NCBI GenBank assembly: GCA_946800325.1
Contig: OX326958.1
Span: 62,799,793-62,863,792 of the forward strand
Direction: 5' to 3'
DNA length: 64,000 nt
Source of the DNA: Luzula sylvatica
Taxonomy: Eukaryota; Streptophyta; Magnoliopsida; Poales; Juncaceae
Shown here in pieces: positions 1 through 10,049 of the stretch. How positions within the stretch are numbered: position 1 is the first letter of the stretch; every line of letters begins with the position of its first letter. The notes under the pieces were generated by a model. It was not told where the DNA came from and searched no databases. It saw nothing but the letters and a program-made list of their open reading frames with translations. Made by a program: the position numbers and the translations under genes.

Positions 1-3000
1 TTTCGTACTGAAAATACCCCGTAATTGAAGACTAACATACACAAATTTCATTTTTTTAAAAAATTTGTTAAAAATGCAAAAACTGAAGTCTAACACCTTC
101 GAAAAATTCAATAACGATACTTTTTTTAAAAATGGTAAAATTTAAGTGTAATAGAAGCTAAATACTCAATTTTCATGTCGTACTCAAAATACTCCGTAAT
201 CTAAGACTAACACACACAATTATCAATTTTTCCAAAAATTTCTTCAAAATACGAAAAAAGAAGTCTAACACCATCGTAAAATTCAATCAAGATATTTTTT
301 TTAAAAAATGTTAAAATTGAAGCGTAACAAAAGCAAAATACTCAATTTTCATGTCGTACTCAAAATACTCCTTAATTGAAGACAAGCACACACACAAATT
401 TAATTTTTTTAAATTTTTTTTAAAAAATGCAAAAACAGAAGTGTAACACCTTCGAAAATTTCAATCAAGATATTTTTTTAAAAATGGTAAAATTTAAGCG
501 TAACACAAGCAAAATTCTCAATTTTTTTTAAAAAATGCAAAAATTGAAGTGTAACACGTTCGAAAAATTCAATCAAGACATTTTTTTTAAAAATGTTAAA
601 ATTGAAGTGTAACAGAAGCAAAATACTCAATTTTCATTTCATACTTAAAATACTCCGTAATTGAAGACTAACACACACAAATTTCATTTTTTTAAAAAAT
701 TTCTTAAAAATGCAAAAACTGAAGTGCAACAACACCTTCGAAAAATTCAATCAAGACATTTTTTTAAAAAATGTAAAAATTCAAGTGTAACAAAAGCAAA
801 GTACTCAATTTTCATTTCGTACTCAAAATACTCCGTAATTGGAGACTACCATACACAAATTTTAATTTTTAAATTTTTTTTTAAAAAATACTAAAACAGA
901 AGTCTAACACCTTCAAAAAATTCAATTATGATATTTTTTAAAAAAATGTTAAAATTGAAGTGCAACACAAGCAAAATACTCAATTTTAATGTCGTACTCA
1001 AAATACTCCGTAATTGAAGACTAACACACACAAATTTCATTTTTTTTCAAAACTTTCTTCAAAATACAAAAACAGAACTCTAACACCTTTGAAAAATTCA
1101 ATCAAGATATTTTTTTAAAAAATGTTAAAATTGAAGTGTAAGAAAAGAAAAATACTCAATTTTTATTTCGTACTCAAAATACCCCGTAATTGAAGACTAA
1201 CATACACATTTTTCAATTTTTTTTCGAAAAATTGTTAAAAATGCAAAAACAGAAGTCTAACTCCTTCAAAAAAATTCAATTATAATATTTTATAAAAAAA
1301 TGGTAAAATTTTAGTGTAACATAAGCTAAATACTCAATTTTCATGTTGTTCTAAAAATACCCCGTAATCTAAGACTATCACACACAAATTTCAATTTTTT
1401 CAAAAATTTCTTCAAAATACAAAAAACATAAGTCTAACACCTTCGAAAAATTCAATCAAGATATTTTTTTAAAAAATGCTAAAATTGAAGTGTAACAAAA
1501 GAAAAATACTAAATTTTCATTTCGTACTCAAAACACTCCGTAATCTAAGACTAACACAAACAAGTTTCAATTTTTTCAAAAAATTCTTAAAAATACAAAA
1601 ACAGAAGTCTAACACCTTTGAAAAATTCAATCAAGATATTTTTTCAAAAACTTTTAAAATTGAAGTGTAACAAAAGCAAAATACTCAATTTTCATGTCGT
1701 ACTCAAAATACTCAGTAATTGAAAACTAACACACATAAGTTTCATTTTTTTCAAAAAAATCTTAAAAATGCAAAAATAGAAGTCTAACACCTTCGAAAAA
1801 TTCAATTATGATATTTTTTTAAAAATTGTTAAAATTGAAGTGCAACATAAGCAAAATAATCAATTTTCATGTCGTACTCAAAATACTCCGTAATTGAAGA
1901 CTAACATAAACAAATTTCTTTTTTTTTTTTAAAATTTATAAAAAATGCAAAAACTGAAGTCTAACACCTTAAAAAAATTCAATTATAATATTTTTTAAAA
2001 AAATGGTAAAATTTAAGTGTAACAGAACCTAAATACTCAATTTTCATGTTGTTCTCAAAATACACCGTAATCTAAGACTAACACACAAAAATTGCTTCAA
2101 ATACAAAAACTGAATTCTAACACCTTCGAAAAATTCAATCGAGATATTTTTTTAAAAAATGTTGAAATTGAAGTGCAACAAACGCAAAATACTCAATTTT
2201 CATGTCGTACTCAAAATACTCCGTTATTGAAGACTAACACACACAAATTTTATTTTTTTAAAAAAATTTGTTAAAAATGCAAAAACTGAAGTCTAACACC
2301 TTCAGAAAATTCAATTATAATATTTTTTAAAAAAATGGTAAAATTTAATTGTAACAGAAGCTAAATACTCAATTTTCATGTTGTTCTCAAAATACACCAT
2401 AATCTAAAACTAACACACACAAATTTCAATTTTTTCAAAAATTTCTTCAAAATACAAAAAACATAAGTCTAACACCTTCGAAAAATTCAATCGAGATATT
2501 TTTTTAAAAAATGTTAAAATTGAAGTGTAAAAAAAGAAAAATACTCCATTTTCATTTCGTACTCAAAATACTCCGTAATCTAAGACTAACACACACAAGT
2601 TTCAATTTTTTCAAAAATTTCTTCAAAATACAAAAACAGAAGTCTAACACCTTCGAAAAATTCAATCAAGATATTTTTTCAAAAACTGTTAAAATTGAAG
2701 TGTAACAAAAGCAAAATACTCAATTTTGGTGTCGTACTCAAAATACTCAGTAATTGAAGACTAACACACACAAGTTTCAATTTTTTCAAAAAATTGTTAA
2801 AAATGCAAAAATAGAAGTCTAACACCTTCGAAAAATTCAATTATGATATTTTTTTAAAAATTGTTAAAATTGAAGTGCAACATAAGCAAAATACTCAATT
2901 TTCATGTCGTAATCAAAATACTCCGTTATTGAAGACTAACACACACAAATTTTTTTTTTTTTTAATAAATTTGTTAAAAATGCAAAAACTGAAGTCTAAC

Positions 3001-4161
3001 ACCTTCGAAAAATTCAATAAATATATATTTTTTTAAAATGGTAAAATTCAAGTGTAACAGAAGCAAAATACTAAATTTTCATGTTGTACTCAAAATACTC
3101 CGTAATCTAAGACTAACACACACAAATTTCAATTTTTTCAAAAAATTCTTCAAAATACAAAAACAGAAGTCTAACACCTTCGAAAAATTCAATCAATATA
3201 TTTTTTTAAAAAATTTCAAAATTGAAGTGCAACAAAAGAAAAATACTCAATTTTCATTTCGTACTGAAAATACCCCGTAATTGAAGACTAACATACACAA
3301 ATTTCATTTTTTTAAAAAATTTGTTAAAAATGCAAAAACTGAAGTCTAACACCTTCGAAAAATTCAATAACGATACTTTTTTTAAAAATGGTAAAATTTA
3401 AGTGTAATAGAAGCTAAATACTCAATTTTCATGTCGTACTCAAAATACTCCGTAATGTAAGACTAACACACACAATTATCAATTTTTCCAAAAATTTCTT
3501 CAAAATACGAAAAAAGAAGTCTAACACCATCGTAAAATTCAATCAAGATATTTTTTTTAAAAAATGTTAAAATTGAAGCGTAACAAAAGCAAAATACTCA
3601 ATTTTCATGTCGTACTCAAAATACTCCTTAATTGAAGACAAGCACACACACAAATTTAATTTTTTTAAATTTTTTTTAAAAAATGCAAAAACAGAAGTGT
3701 AACACCTTCGAAAATTTCAATCAAGATATTTTTTTAAAAATGGTAAAATTTAAGCGTAACACAAGCAAAATTCTCAATTTTTTTTAAAAAATGCAAAAAT
3801 TGAAGTGTAACACGTTCGAAAAATTCAATCAAGACATTTTTTTTAAAAATGTTAAAATTGAAGTGTAACAGAAGCAAAATACTCAATTTTCATTTCGTAC
3901 TTAAAATACTCCGTAATTGAAGACTAACACACACAAATTTCATTTTTTTAAAAAATTTCTTAAAAATGCAAAAACTGAAGTGCAACAACACCTTCGAAAA
4001 ATTCAATCAAGACATTTTTTTAAAAAATGTAAAAATTGAAGTGTAACAAAAGCAAAGTACTCAATTTTCATTTCGTACTCAAAATACTCCGTAATTGGAG
4101 ACTACCATACACAAATTTTAATTTTTTAAAATTTTTTTAAAAAATACTAAAACAGAAGTCT
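1..4161. repeat. A+T-rich 175-bp satellite array, block 1
   Basis: The block is head-to-tail copies of a 175-176-bp monomer, measured from successive CATGTCGTACTC landmarks. Each monomer holds three subrepeats beginning GAAGACTAACAC, GAAGTCTAACAC and GAAGTGTAACAC. Poly-A and poly-T runs of 5-9 bases vary in length between copies. Positions 1 to about 1275 recur from 3258 and again from 11098. The block ends where the retrotransposon inserted, after CAGAAGTCT. Short open frames here repeat with the monomer and are not genes. No other feature is visible. Confidence 0.95.
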
Positions 4162-4737
4162 TGTTGGTTAATTCTAACCTAGAGGGGGGGGGGGGTAAAT
4201 TTGGTAATCTAACTTACACTTAGTTTAGATTTAAACCTAATTTACGGTGCGGAATAAATAATAATTTAGATGATAGAGATGATACCGTACAAACACTTTG
4301 ACACAAGATGTTTGTTTACGAAGTTCGGTAGGTGGTTGCTTTGTAGCTTTAACTCACCCTTTACTCGCTTAATTGACCGATTCAATTATTTGCGAGTACC
4401 TACGTCTCCGGGAATGCCTTGTGCCTCTTTTTGGCTTTCGATTTAATTCCAACTCAACTCGATTACAAGGTTTTGCCTAGATCGATTTACACGCTTCTAT
4501 CGATCTATAGCTTAGGCTCTTTACAATTTGTTGCACTAGCCTATTACAATTTCTAAATACGAACTAACACGTGATCGGTCACGCAAGTTGGGAATCGTAT
4601 TTGAATAAGTGAGAAAGAAGGATTAATCTCTAAGATTGTTTTAGAAGATTAAGAGCTCAAGAGCTTGCAAGGTTTCTCTCTTTTTAAATGTATAATTTTG
4701 ATAATCCCAGTCTTTTGAGAGAATGAGGGAGAGGTTC

Positions 4738-4745
4738 TATTTATA
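4738..4745 (-). promoter_or_regulatory. TATA box of the 3' LTR
   Basis: On the minus strand the sequence is CTATAAATAG, a textbook plant TATA box, followed by a CT-rich stretch (CCTCTCCCTCATTCTCTC). It lies about 40 bp downstream of the palindrome array. The partner LTR at 10050-10326 has lost the equivalent region. Confidence 0.65.
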
Positions 4746-5038
4746 GAACACATAGACCCTTCCCAACCTTGTAATTTCTGCATAGTCCGTTATAACGAAC
4801 TGCATGTCCGTTACAACGGACCATAAGTCAAACTAGCCGTTGTGGCTGTTATATTCGAATTTTTACACACTCCGTTACAACGGAATACTTGTCCGTTATA
4901 ACGGAAGTCTGTGTTATGTAGTTCGTTGTAACGAACTGACATGTCCGTTACAACGGACATCATACTGAAAACTTCTCTTCAGTTCGAGTTTAATATCTGT
5001 TATAACGGAGTAGATTCCGTTACAACGTTTATTGGCAT

Positions 5039-5074
5039 TCCGTTGTAACGGATTGGTTAATCCGTTACAACGGA
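5039..5074. repeat. Perfect inverted repeat, 16-bp arms, 4-bp loop
   Basis: Two palindromic motifs face each other across GGTT. The arm TCCGTTGTAACGGATT is the exact reverse complement of AATCCGTTACAACGGA. In RNA from either strand this would be a stable hairpin. It is a sub-part of the U3 array. Confidence 0.85.
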
Positions 5075-5226
5075 TATGAAGAGAAGGTATTGAGCTGAAG
5101 TGAGTTCAATGTCCGTTAGAACGGACATATATGTCCGTTGTAACGGACATACTTTTGTGACATCCTTCAAGGTTGGATTTTAATTAGCGTTGTAACGGAC
5201 ATTATTCCGTTACAACGATTTGATGG

Positions 5227-5266
5227 AGTCCGTTATAACGGATTGGTTAATCCGTTATAACGGACT
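5227..5266. repeat. Perfect inverted repeat, 18-bp arms, 4-bp loop
   Basis: The left arm AGTCCGTTATAACGGATT pairs exactly with AATCCGTTATAACGGACT, with loop GGTT. It has the same layout and loop as the inverted repeat at 5039-5074, so the two look like copies of one module. A decayed third copy lies at 8170-8206. Confidence 0.85.
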
Positions 5267-5704
5267 ATGGTGTGAATTCCAATCTTGAATAGGACGAGTA
5301 TGTCCGTTATAACGGACACTGAGTTCCGTTGTAACGGACATACTGATTTCAGCCTTTTATTTTAATTCATCAATTTGATGGATTTCGAATATAATTGTTT
5401 GACTTTATTTTGAGCTTAATCATACATAAAAAAGTTTAGGGATACCTATACTATGTTTTGGTGATTAGATTGATATCCCAACTTGCGGAATCTTCTATGT
5501 CTCGATCTTCTTCGCAATTCTTCAACGTCTTGATTTATGTACGTCTTGATTTTATCCATGATTCTTCGACGTCTTTGATTCTTGTTATTCTTGATTTATC
5601 CTTTCATTTTGTACCTATCTCCCACACATTTATCTTGCTAGATTTCGTTAGTAGTATCGACATTGTATTTGAGATAATCAAACAATAGGAAATTTGAACC
5701 AACA

Positions 5705-5717
5705 AACTCCCCCTTTT
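5705..5717 (-). promoter_or_regulatory. Polypurine tract next to the 3' LTR
   Basis: On the minus strand the sequence is AAAAGGGGGAGTT directly before the LTR start TGTTGG. Position and composition match the plus-strand priming site of LTR retrotransposons. Confidence 0.85.
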
Positions 5718-6212
5718 GATTCATTTCAAAACAATGTCGATTTAGAGAGATACATCGATTATTGGTAACTTTCCAATACGATTATCCTCTCTCCCCCTTT
5801 TTGAAAGTGGATCAAGAGGGATTGAATTTGAAAAATCATGAAGGAAAGCTCCCCCTACATGCAAGCTCCCCCTAAACACGTGCATATCGCGCATGTATAG
5901 GCTTTGATGTAGTTGAATACTCTTTTTAAATTATGAATGATTTTTGAGATTAATAGGTGATATAATTTTCGAGTTTTAGTAATGAGAATGTGAACAAAGT
6001 AATATACTACTCATTTGCACAAATATTTTAACTAAATCAACTCTTAATCATAAATTCAAATTCATAAACGCAAACATGCATGGATACACATACGAAATAA
6101 CATAATTAAAACAAGTTTTTCGAAAACAAACATGAGAAGACACATGCAAATAAGTACTAATTTTAGAAAATGTTTTTATGCTCTAATGAGCTAGGTAGAC
6201 ACACTCTCGTCT
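5718..6212 (-). other. Non-coding stretch with extra PPT-like tracts
   Basis: This lies between the accessory ORF and the 3' LTR. Further polypurine-like tracts on the minus strand, GGGGGAG types, lie near 5788-5801, 5848-5857 and 5861-5873. Multiple PPT-like tracts ahead of the 3' LTR are a known trait of Sireviruses. The remainder (about 5880-6200) is A+T-rich and I see no gene in it. Confidence 0.6.
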
Positions 6213-6959
6213 CTAATCGTTTCCGGGTGAGTTATCGTTCTCATCTTCATTATCATTGTTGAATCGGTTGAGGCGACGGGTTATGGCATCTAGACGACGA
6301 TCCATGTAGCTGTAGGTCTCTTCGCGGAGGTTAAAAGCATGAGATCGGCTGAGTTGGTTGTCGGTGAGGAGCTCATCTCGGGCCGCGTTGACGGTAGTGC
6401 GGGTAAGTTGGTTATCGACGAGGATGTTATCTCGGGCCGTGTTTACGGTGTTGTGGGTGAATTCATTATCCGCGAGAATGGTTTCTCGAGTTAGTGCATT
6501 GTCCGCGAGGATTTGATCGCGCAAATTTTCGGAATGTAGATTGGATGCCTCGAAAAGGGAACGAATCTCGTCAAGAGTGAGCGAAGGTTGGGTTCCCGAG
6601 CCGGAACTTTCACCCGGTTCTCCTATGGCTTGGCGTTTCCTTGGTCGCGATTGGTCCGGTGCGTTATTTGCGTCTTGGGCCGGTGGATCGAAACGAACCC
6701 ACTCGGCGGGGATCTCCGGAAAGAAGTAAGGTCCGGCTCGGCGATCGTTAACGATATAGTAATCCGAGCGACCTCCGGATCTACTCTTGCGAGTGAGTCC
6801 GAGACTTTCGAGTCGATCCGGGTGCGCAAGGTTCTCGGTAGGAGTGACTCCGAGCGGCCATTCCGTGTCCGGTATGACTATACCCAATTGCACGCATGCC
6901 AATGAAATGATATGGCCATAGGGAAGAGAGGAGGTGTTTACCCGTAGGGCGTACTCCAT
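6213..6959 (-). pseudogene. Accessory ORF, 3' part (248 codons from its first Met)
   Basis: This is the downstream part of the retrotransposon's accessory protein. The first methionine lies at the site of a frameshift artefact: the frame stays open upstream of 6959 into the 227-codon frame, so the two were probably one gene before a change of one base (or equivalent) near 7040. Residues 1-95 are compact, with many aromatics. Residues 97-130 are a low-complexity linker with a basic patch RPRKRQ (105-110). Residues 147-207 carry 3-4 imperfect repeats around ILADN and ILVDNQLTRTTVN, probably coiled coil. The tail is acidic and Asn-rich. No enzyme motif is visible. It may be a DNA- or RNA-binding helper protein, but that is a guess. 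Confidence 0.65.
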
Positions 6960-7621
6960 GTGCCGAATGATGAGGTACGGGACATTAATGGTGGGCGAAT
7001 CTTGATACCAAAGGTTGTATATCTCAAGACCTTGTTTCGGCCGTCTAGATTGGTCTTGAGTTTGACGACGGGAGCGAGGATGTTATTCCCGATTTGCCAC
7101 GTGAATCGGAGGTTAGGTTCATACTTGGTGGAGTACTCGTACTCGCGATCGTTGGTGGTAATCTTCTCGAGTTCGTCCGAGTCGTTGCCATGGTATGAGT
7201 CGCCGCGACTAATATAAAACTTTTCCCCACTATTTGACAAGCCCAACCATTCACGCAAATTTTCTTCGGAAATAACGATTTCCTTACCGAAGAGATAGCT
7301 CCGAATGAGATTGTTGTCGTGATCATGGGTTGCGTGAGCATAGAATAGGCGAACTACTTCTTTGTAGTATGGGTATTGAAGATCACATAAACCTTGAATG
7401 CTCCAATTTGTGATTCGAGGTTGGACGGCCTCGCGTAGAGAGATGGCTTCGGTCGGAAAGTCGATGTAGAAGCATGCACCTACCGCGCGATTGGCGAAGT
7501 CGTTTTGATATCTCCTAGCTTTAGTGATCGATTCATAGAGATAGTGATTCTCCGTGTTGTGAAACTCGAACCGACGGGCACCGGTGGGCATCGGACGTTT
7601 GCTCCTACTCTTTGTAGCCAT
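6938..7621 (-). pseudogene. Accessory ORF, 5' part, PF20167-like plant transposon protein
   Basis: The frame runs 227 codons from an ATG at 7621. The order of motifs, with YPYYKEVVRLFYAHA near residues 84-98 and ISEENLREWLGLSNSGEKF further on, resembles the putative plant transposon protein domain (PF20167, also called Transposase_32). That domain is common in plant LTR elements and its function is unknown. The reading is by eye, not a search. The last 25-30 residues lie after the apparent frameshift near 7040 and are out of the natural frame. A TATA-like TATAAAA lies at 7683-7689, about 60 bp upstream of the ATG, preceded by a second CCGTTRYAACGG array. The ORF may therefore have its own promoter and not rely on the truncated 5' LTR. 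Confidence 0.65.
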
Positions 7622-7682
7622 TGGATTGGAAAAAAAAAAGGATTTTAGGATTTTTGGAGAGAAATGGAGAAGAGAGGAGAGG

Positions 7683-7689
7683 TTTTATA
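7683..7689 (-). promoter_or_regulatory. TATA-like box upstream of the accessory ORF
   Basis: On the minus strand the sequence reads ATCTATAAAACC, then a CT-rich stretch (TCTCCTCTCTTCTCC), then the ATG at 7621. The 3' LTR promoter has the same order, with similar CT-rich sequence after its TATA box. The leader would be short, about 30 bases. Confidence 0.5.
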
Positions 7690-7870
7690 GATTAGATTTT
7701 CGGTTTTTAGAGGAGTAGAGGTTGAGATTAATGGTTATTGGGAAGTTTTTCGGTTTTAGGAGGTGTTTAGACTGTTTTTGGAAGAGAAAACGAAATTTTT
7801 ACGAAAGAGGGAAGTGGAGAAAGTGGAGAGAGAACCAACGGTCGGGGGTTTTTTATGCAGTTTCATCGAG
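7690..7870. other. Spacer between motif array and TATA box
   Basis: No gene is visible. On the minus strand the stretch is CT-rich, and the short open frame here on the plus strand has no recognisable features. Confidence 0.5.
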
Positions 7871-8280
7871 AGTCCGTTACAACGGAAGTAAAGTTCCGTT
7901 ATAATGCAGTACTGCTAGGGTTTCAGGGAACTGATATTCTCTATAGTCCGTTATAACGCTACATAGTCCGTTGTAACGGAACTCTGATTTGGGCGAACTC
8001 TGACTTGTCCTGCAGAAGTACGTTGCAACGGAGATATTCCGTTATAACGAACATGTACGTTATAACGCTTTGGTTTATGCGTTGTAACGGAGTTATATGT
8101 TTGGAGAGGAGTCTCAGTGTTATCTATTCCGTTGTAACGCAGGGACATCCGTTATAACGGAGAGGGCATGTCCGTTGCAATGGATTGGTTGATCCGTTGT
8201 AACGGAACTTATGAGTGTGCAGGTTTTGGCTTGCCTTCTTAGTTCCGTTGTAACGAACATTGGTGCGTTATAACGGACTA
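7871..8280. promoter_or_regulatory. Internal array of CCGTTRYAACGG near-palindromes
   Basis: I count 14 copies in 410 bp of the motif found in U3, more decayed (for example TACGTTATAACGCT or ending AACGAA). The decayed inverted repeat at 8170-8206 keeps the GATTGGTT spacer of the two U3 hairpins, which indicates shared origin. The array lies 5' of the accessory ORF in the element's direction. Confidence 0.75.
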
Positions 8281-8798
8281 TCTTCTGAGATGAAGAGTCA
8301 AAATTTTGATTTGGGAGAGTTTTTGTGTGTCATAAATTCCAAAAATATATGTTTTATTTAAAATAGGTTTTATGGATGTGAACAAAAGTTTTATAACAAT
8401 GAGCATGCGAGTATTCAAGACAATCGATGATATTTGTATAACTACAAATAGCTTTAATGCTTAAGTTATTTATAGAGAGATTATACCTTTGCTCCGGTCA
8501 TGGACCCGAGAACCAAGCTTACGAAGGAGAACTCTTGATCGATTTATAGAGCTTACTTTTCCTCTACGATAGATAGTGAAGTTTTGTATACGATGAGCTT
8601 TTCGACTTCTCTCTTCGTTCTTGTGTGCCTACATGGAAACAAGAATACCTTTCTCGCCCTTTTTGTTAGTGTGTAGATAATTATAAAAATAGGGAATTCA
8701 TATTGAAGGTTAATCTAATATGAATTCTTGTACTCATACTCCCCCTCAATGTTTGGCTTATGGTAGTGTGGTGAGGGAGTGAGTCTTTCACACGTGAT
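8281..8798. other. Spacer after gag where pol would be expected
   Basis: In autonomous Copia elements, protease, integrase, RT and RNase H would follow gag here. None is visible in any frame. The stretch holds A+T-rich sequence and a polypurine-like tract on the minus strand near 8737-8748 (ATTGAGGGGGAGTA), so the break may join gag to sequence that originally lay near the 3' end. Confidence 0.6.
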
Positions 8799-10007
8799 TT
8801 AGGTCCTTGGTGGTCCAACACCCTTTGAGGTGGAGGGGCCCATGGTGTGTCTATCTTTACGCATCCATACACAATTTGGAGTGGATTTTGGGTAGCGAAG
8901 ATCACAACTAATGGATATGTGTCCTAACTTACAACAATAATTGCAAAAAGCAATTGTTGGTTTGTTGATGGTTTCGGAACTCTTGACAAAGTAATTCGAG
9001 AGTTGGTTTGTTAGGGGTTTCTTTTGAGGTATCGGTTTGGTTGATTTGACAATATTGTTTTTCGGTTGAAAAGGTTTGCGCGTATGGTTGTAAGGTCTAG
9101 GAGCCCTCGGTTGATATGGACGGTTGGCGGGGTAATTCACCTCATAAAAATACCCATTTGATCCTCGTTGAAACCAACACTCGGGTCGTCCCAAATCGGT
9201 ACGTCTATGGTATGATGGTTGTGTAAAGTGGTTATCCCTATGATAGAACCGATTATGTGTAGGGTGTTCCATTCTAACATTTTTACCTTTGTTTTGATCA
9301 CGGTATATGAATGCATTTCCGCGATTGTTTCGTTGATTGTTCTCCCGTTTACCTTTTTGATCATTGGATTTTGAGAGGTCGGGTTTACTCTCCTTTTTGA
9401 ACCCGAGACCCGACTTGTCGTTTGGCTTCAGTCCCACTAACGCCCCTTTCAATATTTGATCCAATGAAGGGGTGATTGGTGCACGTGATGCACAAGCCTT
9501 CTTCAAGGATTCATTTTCTACTTTGGAGTTTTGGAGTTCTAATCTTAGGTGTGATATCTCAAGGTTGAGGGTTTTGCATTCACACTTTGAGAAGCCTTGG
9601 AATTCCTTTAATTGTGCTTGGTATGCTTTGACTGATAGTTCTAGGGAAGCTACCTTTGCATTTAGAGCTAGAATTGTGCTCTTGTCTTTTCTCTCCTTTG
9701 AACATGGTTCATCAACGTCTCTTAAGAGGTCGTCGAATGATTCAAGTTCGAGTTTTGTGTTGAATTTTGGTGAGGAACATGAACTCGAGATTGGACTAAT
9801 TGAATGGAATATAGGGTTGAGAATTACCTCATTACCTCGGTTATGTGGTGAACTAGATGAGGATGCGTGAGAGGTGAAGCTCATAGATTTCGGTGTACAT
9901 GGTTTCGGTATTGAAGCTCGTTGGAGAATCATAGCTTGAATTGCTCTTTCTACCACATCATCCATCGATGTTACCATTAAGGCCTTGATCGTTATACAAC
10001 TTGTCAC
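8799..10007 (-). CDS. gag: Gag-like nucleocapsid protein with CCHC zinc knuckle
   Basis: This frame of 402 codons begins about 30 bp inside the PBS. Residues 45-80 are Ser-rich. Residues 108-172 form a likely coiled coil (ILALNAKVASLELSV and onward, with Leu/Glu heptad character). Residues 195-330 are basic and rich in Asn, Arg and Pro, as in RNA-binding linkers. A CCHC zinc knuckle lies at C355, C358, H363 and C368 (C-x2-C-x4-H-x4-C), which would bind packaged RNA. The frame ends with GPPRT and a TAA at the point where related polyproteins run into pol. The usual N-terminal capsid region of plant Copia gag (UBN2-type) is not evident, so the N terminus is probably truncated. It may supply nucleocapsid function only. 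Confidence 0.75.
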   Translation of the reverse strand: MTSCITIKALMVTSMDDVVERAIQAMILQRASIPKPCTPKSMSFTSHASSSSSPHNRGNEVILNPIFHSISPISSSCSSPKFNTKLELESFDDLLRDVDEPCSKERKDKSTILALNAKVASLELSVKAYQAQLKEFQGFSKCECKTLNLEISHLRLELQNSKVENESLKKACASRAPITPSLDQILKGALVGLKPNDKSGLGFKKESKPDLSKSNDQKGKRENNQRNNRGNAFIYRDQNKGKNVRMEHPTHNRFYHRDNHFTQPSYHRRTDLGRPECWFQRGSNGYFYEVNYPANRPYQPRAPRPYNHTRKPFQPKNNIVKSTKPIPQKKPLTNQLSNYFVKSSETINKPTIAFCNYCCKLGHISISCDLRYPKSTPNCVWMRKDRHTMGPSTSKGVGPPRT

Positions 10008-10035
10008 CTTTACTCAAAGAGACGGTTAGTATTTT

Positions 10036-10047
10036 GCTCTGATACCA
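10036..10047 (-). promoter_or_regulatory. Primer binding site (initiator Met tRNA)
   Basis: On the minus strand the sequence is TGGTATCAGAGC, the standard plant retrotransposon PBS complementary to the 3' end of initiator methionine tRNA. It lies two bases inside the 5' LTR end at 10050. It fixes the element's direction as minus. Confidence 0.93.
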
Positions 10048-10049
10048 AT

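Larger units (their letters stand above)
4785..5342. promoter_or_regulatory. U3 array of CCGTTRYAACGG near-palindromes
   Basis: I count 18 copies in 558 bp of a core written TCCGTTATAACGGA, TCCGTTACAACGGA or TCCGTTGTAACGGA, some with one half decayed. The spacers are A+T-rich. The core carries AACGG, the centre of MYB sites including mitosis-specific activator elements, on both strands. Position just upstream of the TATA box suggests an enhancer. Sireviruses are known for palindromic motif clusters in this position. MYB binding is inference. Confidence 0.8.
4162..5704 (-). repeat. 3' LTR, complete (1543 bp)
   Basis: On the minus strand the LTR runs from TGTTGG (5704) to CCAACA (4162), so it has the canonical TG...CA ends inside a short inverted repeat. 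PPT-like sequence lies just outside the 5704 end. The U3 part has a dense array of near-palindromes (4785-5342) followed by a TATA box (4738-4745), so transcription should begin near 4705-4715. R and U5 would occupy the rest to 4162. A run of 12 G lies at 4184-4195, against 7 in the partner LTR. Confidence 0.9.

Noticed and set aside
661..3280. Open frames of 60-80 codons rich in Lys, Asn and Phe in satellite block 1
   Set aside because: They recur with the 175-bp monomer and resemble each other only because the DNA repeats. Related frames appear throughout all three blocks.
5458..5688. A 76-codon plus-strand frame in the LTR
   Set aside because: It lies in U3, antisense to element transcription, and has no recognisable feature.
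6541..7217. Plus-strand frames opposite the accessory ORF
   Set aside because: They are antisense to the accessory frames, which have recognisable protein character and fit the element's direction.
9472..9870. A 132-codon plus-strand frame inside gag
   Set aside because: It is a shadow of the gag frame on the other strand, and the PBS fixes the element as minus.
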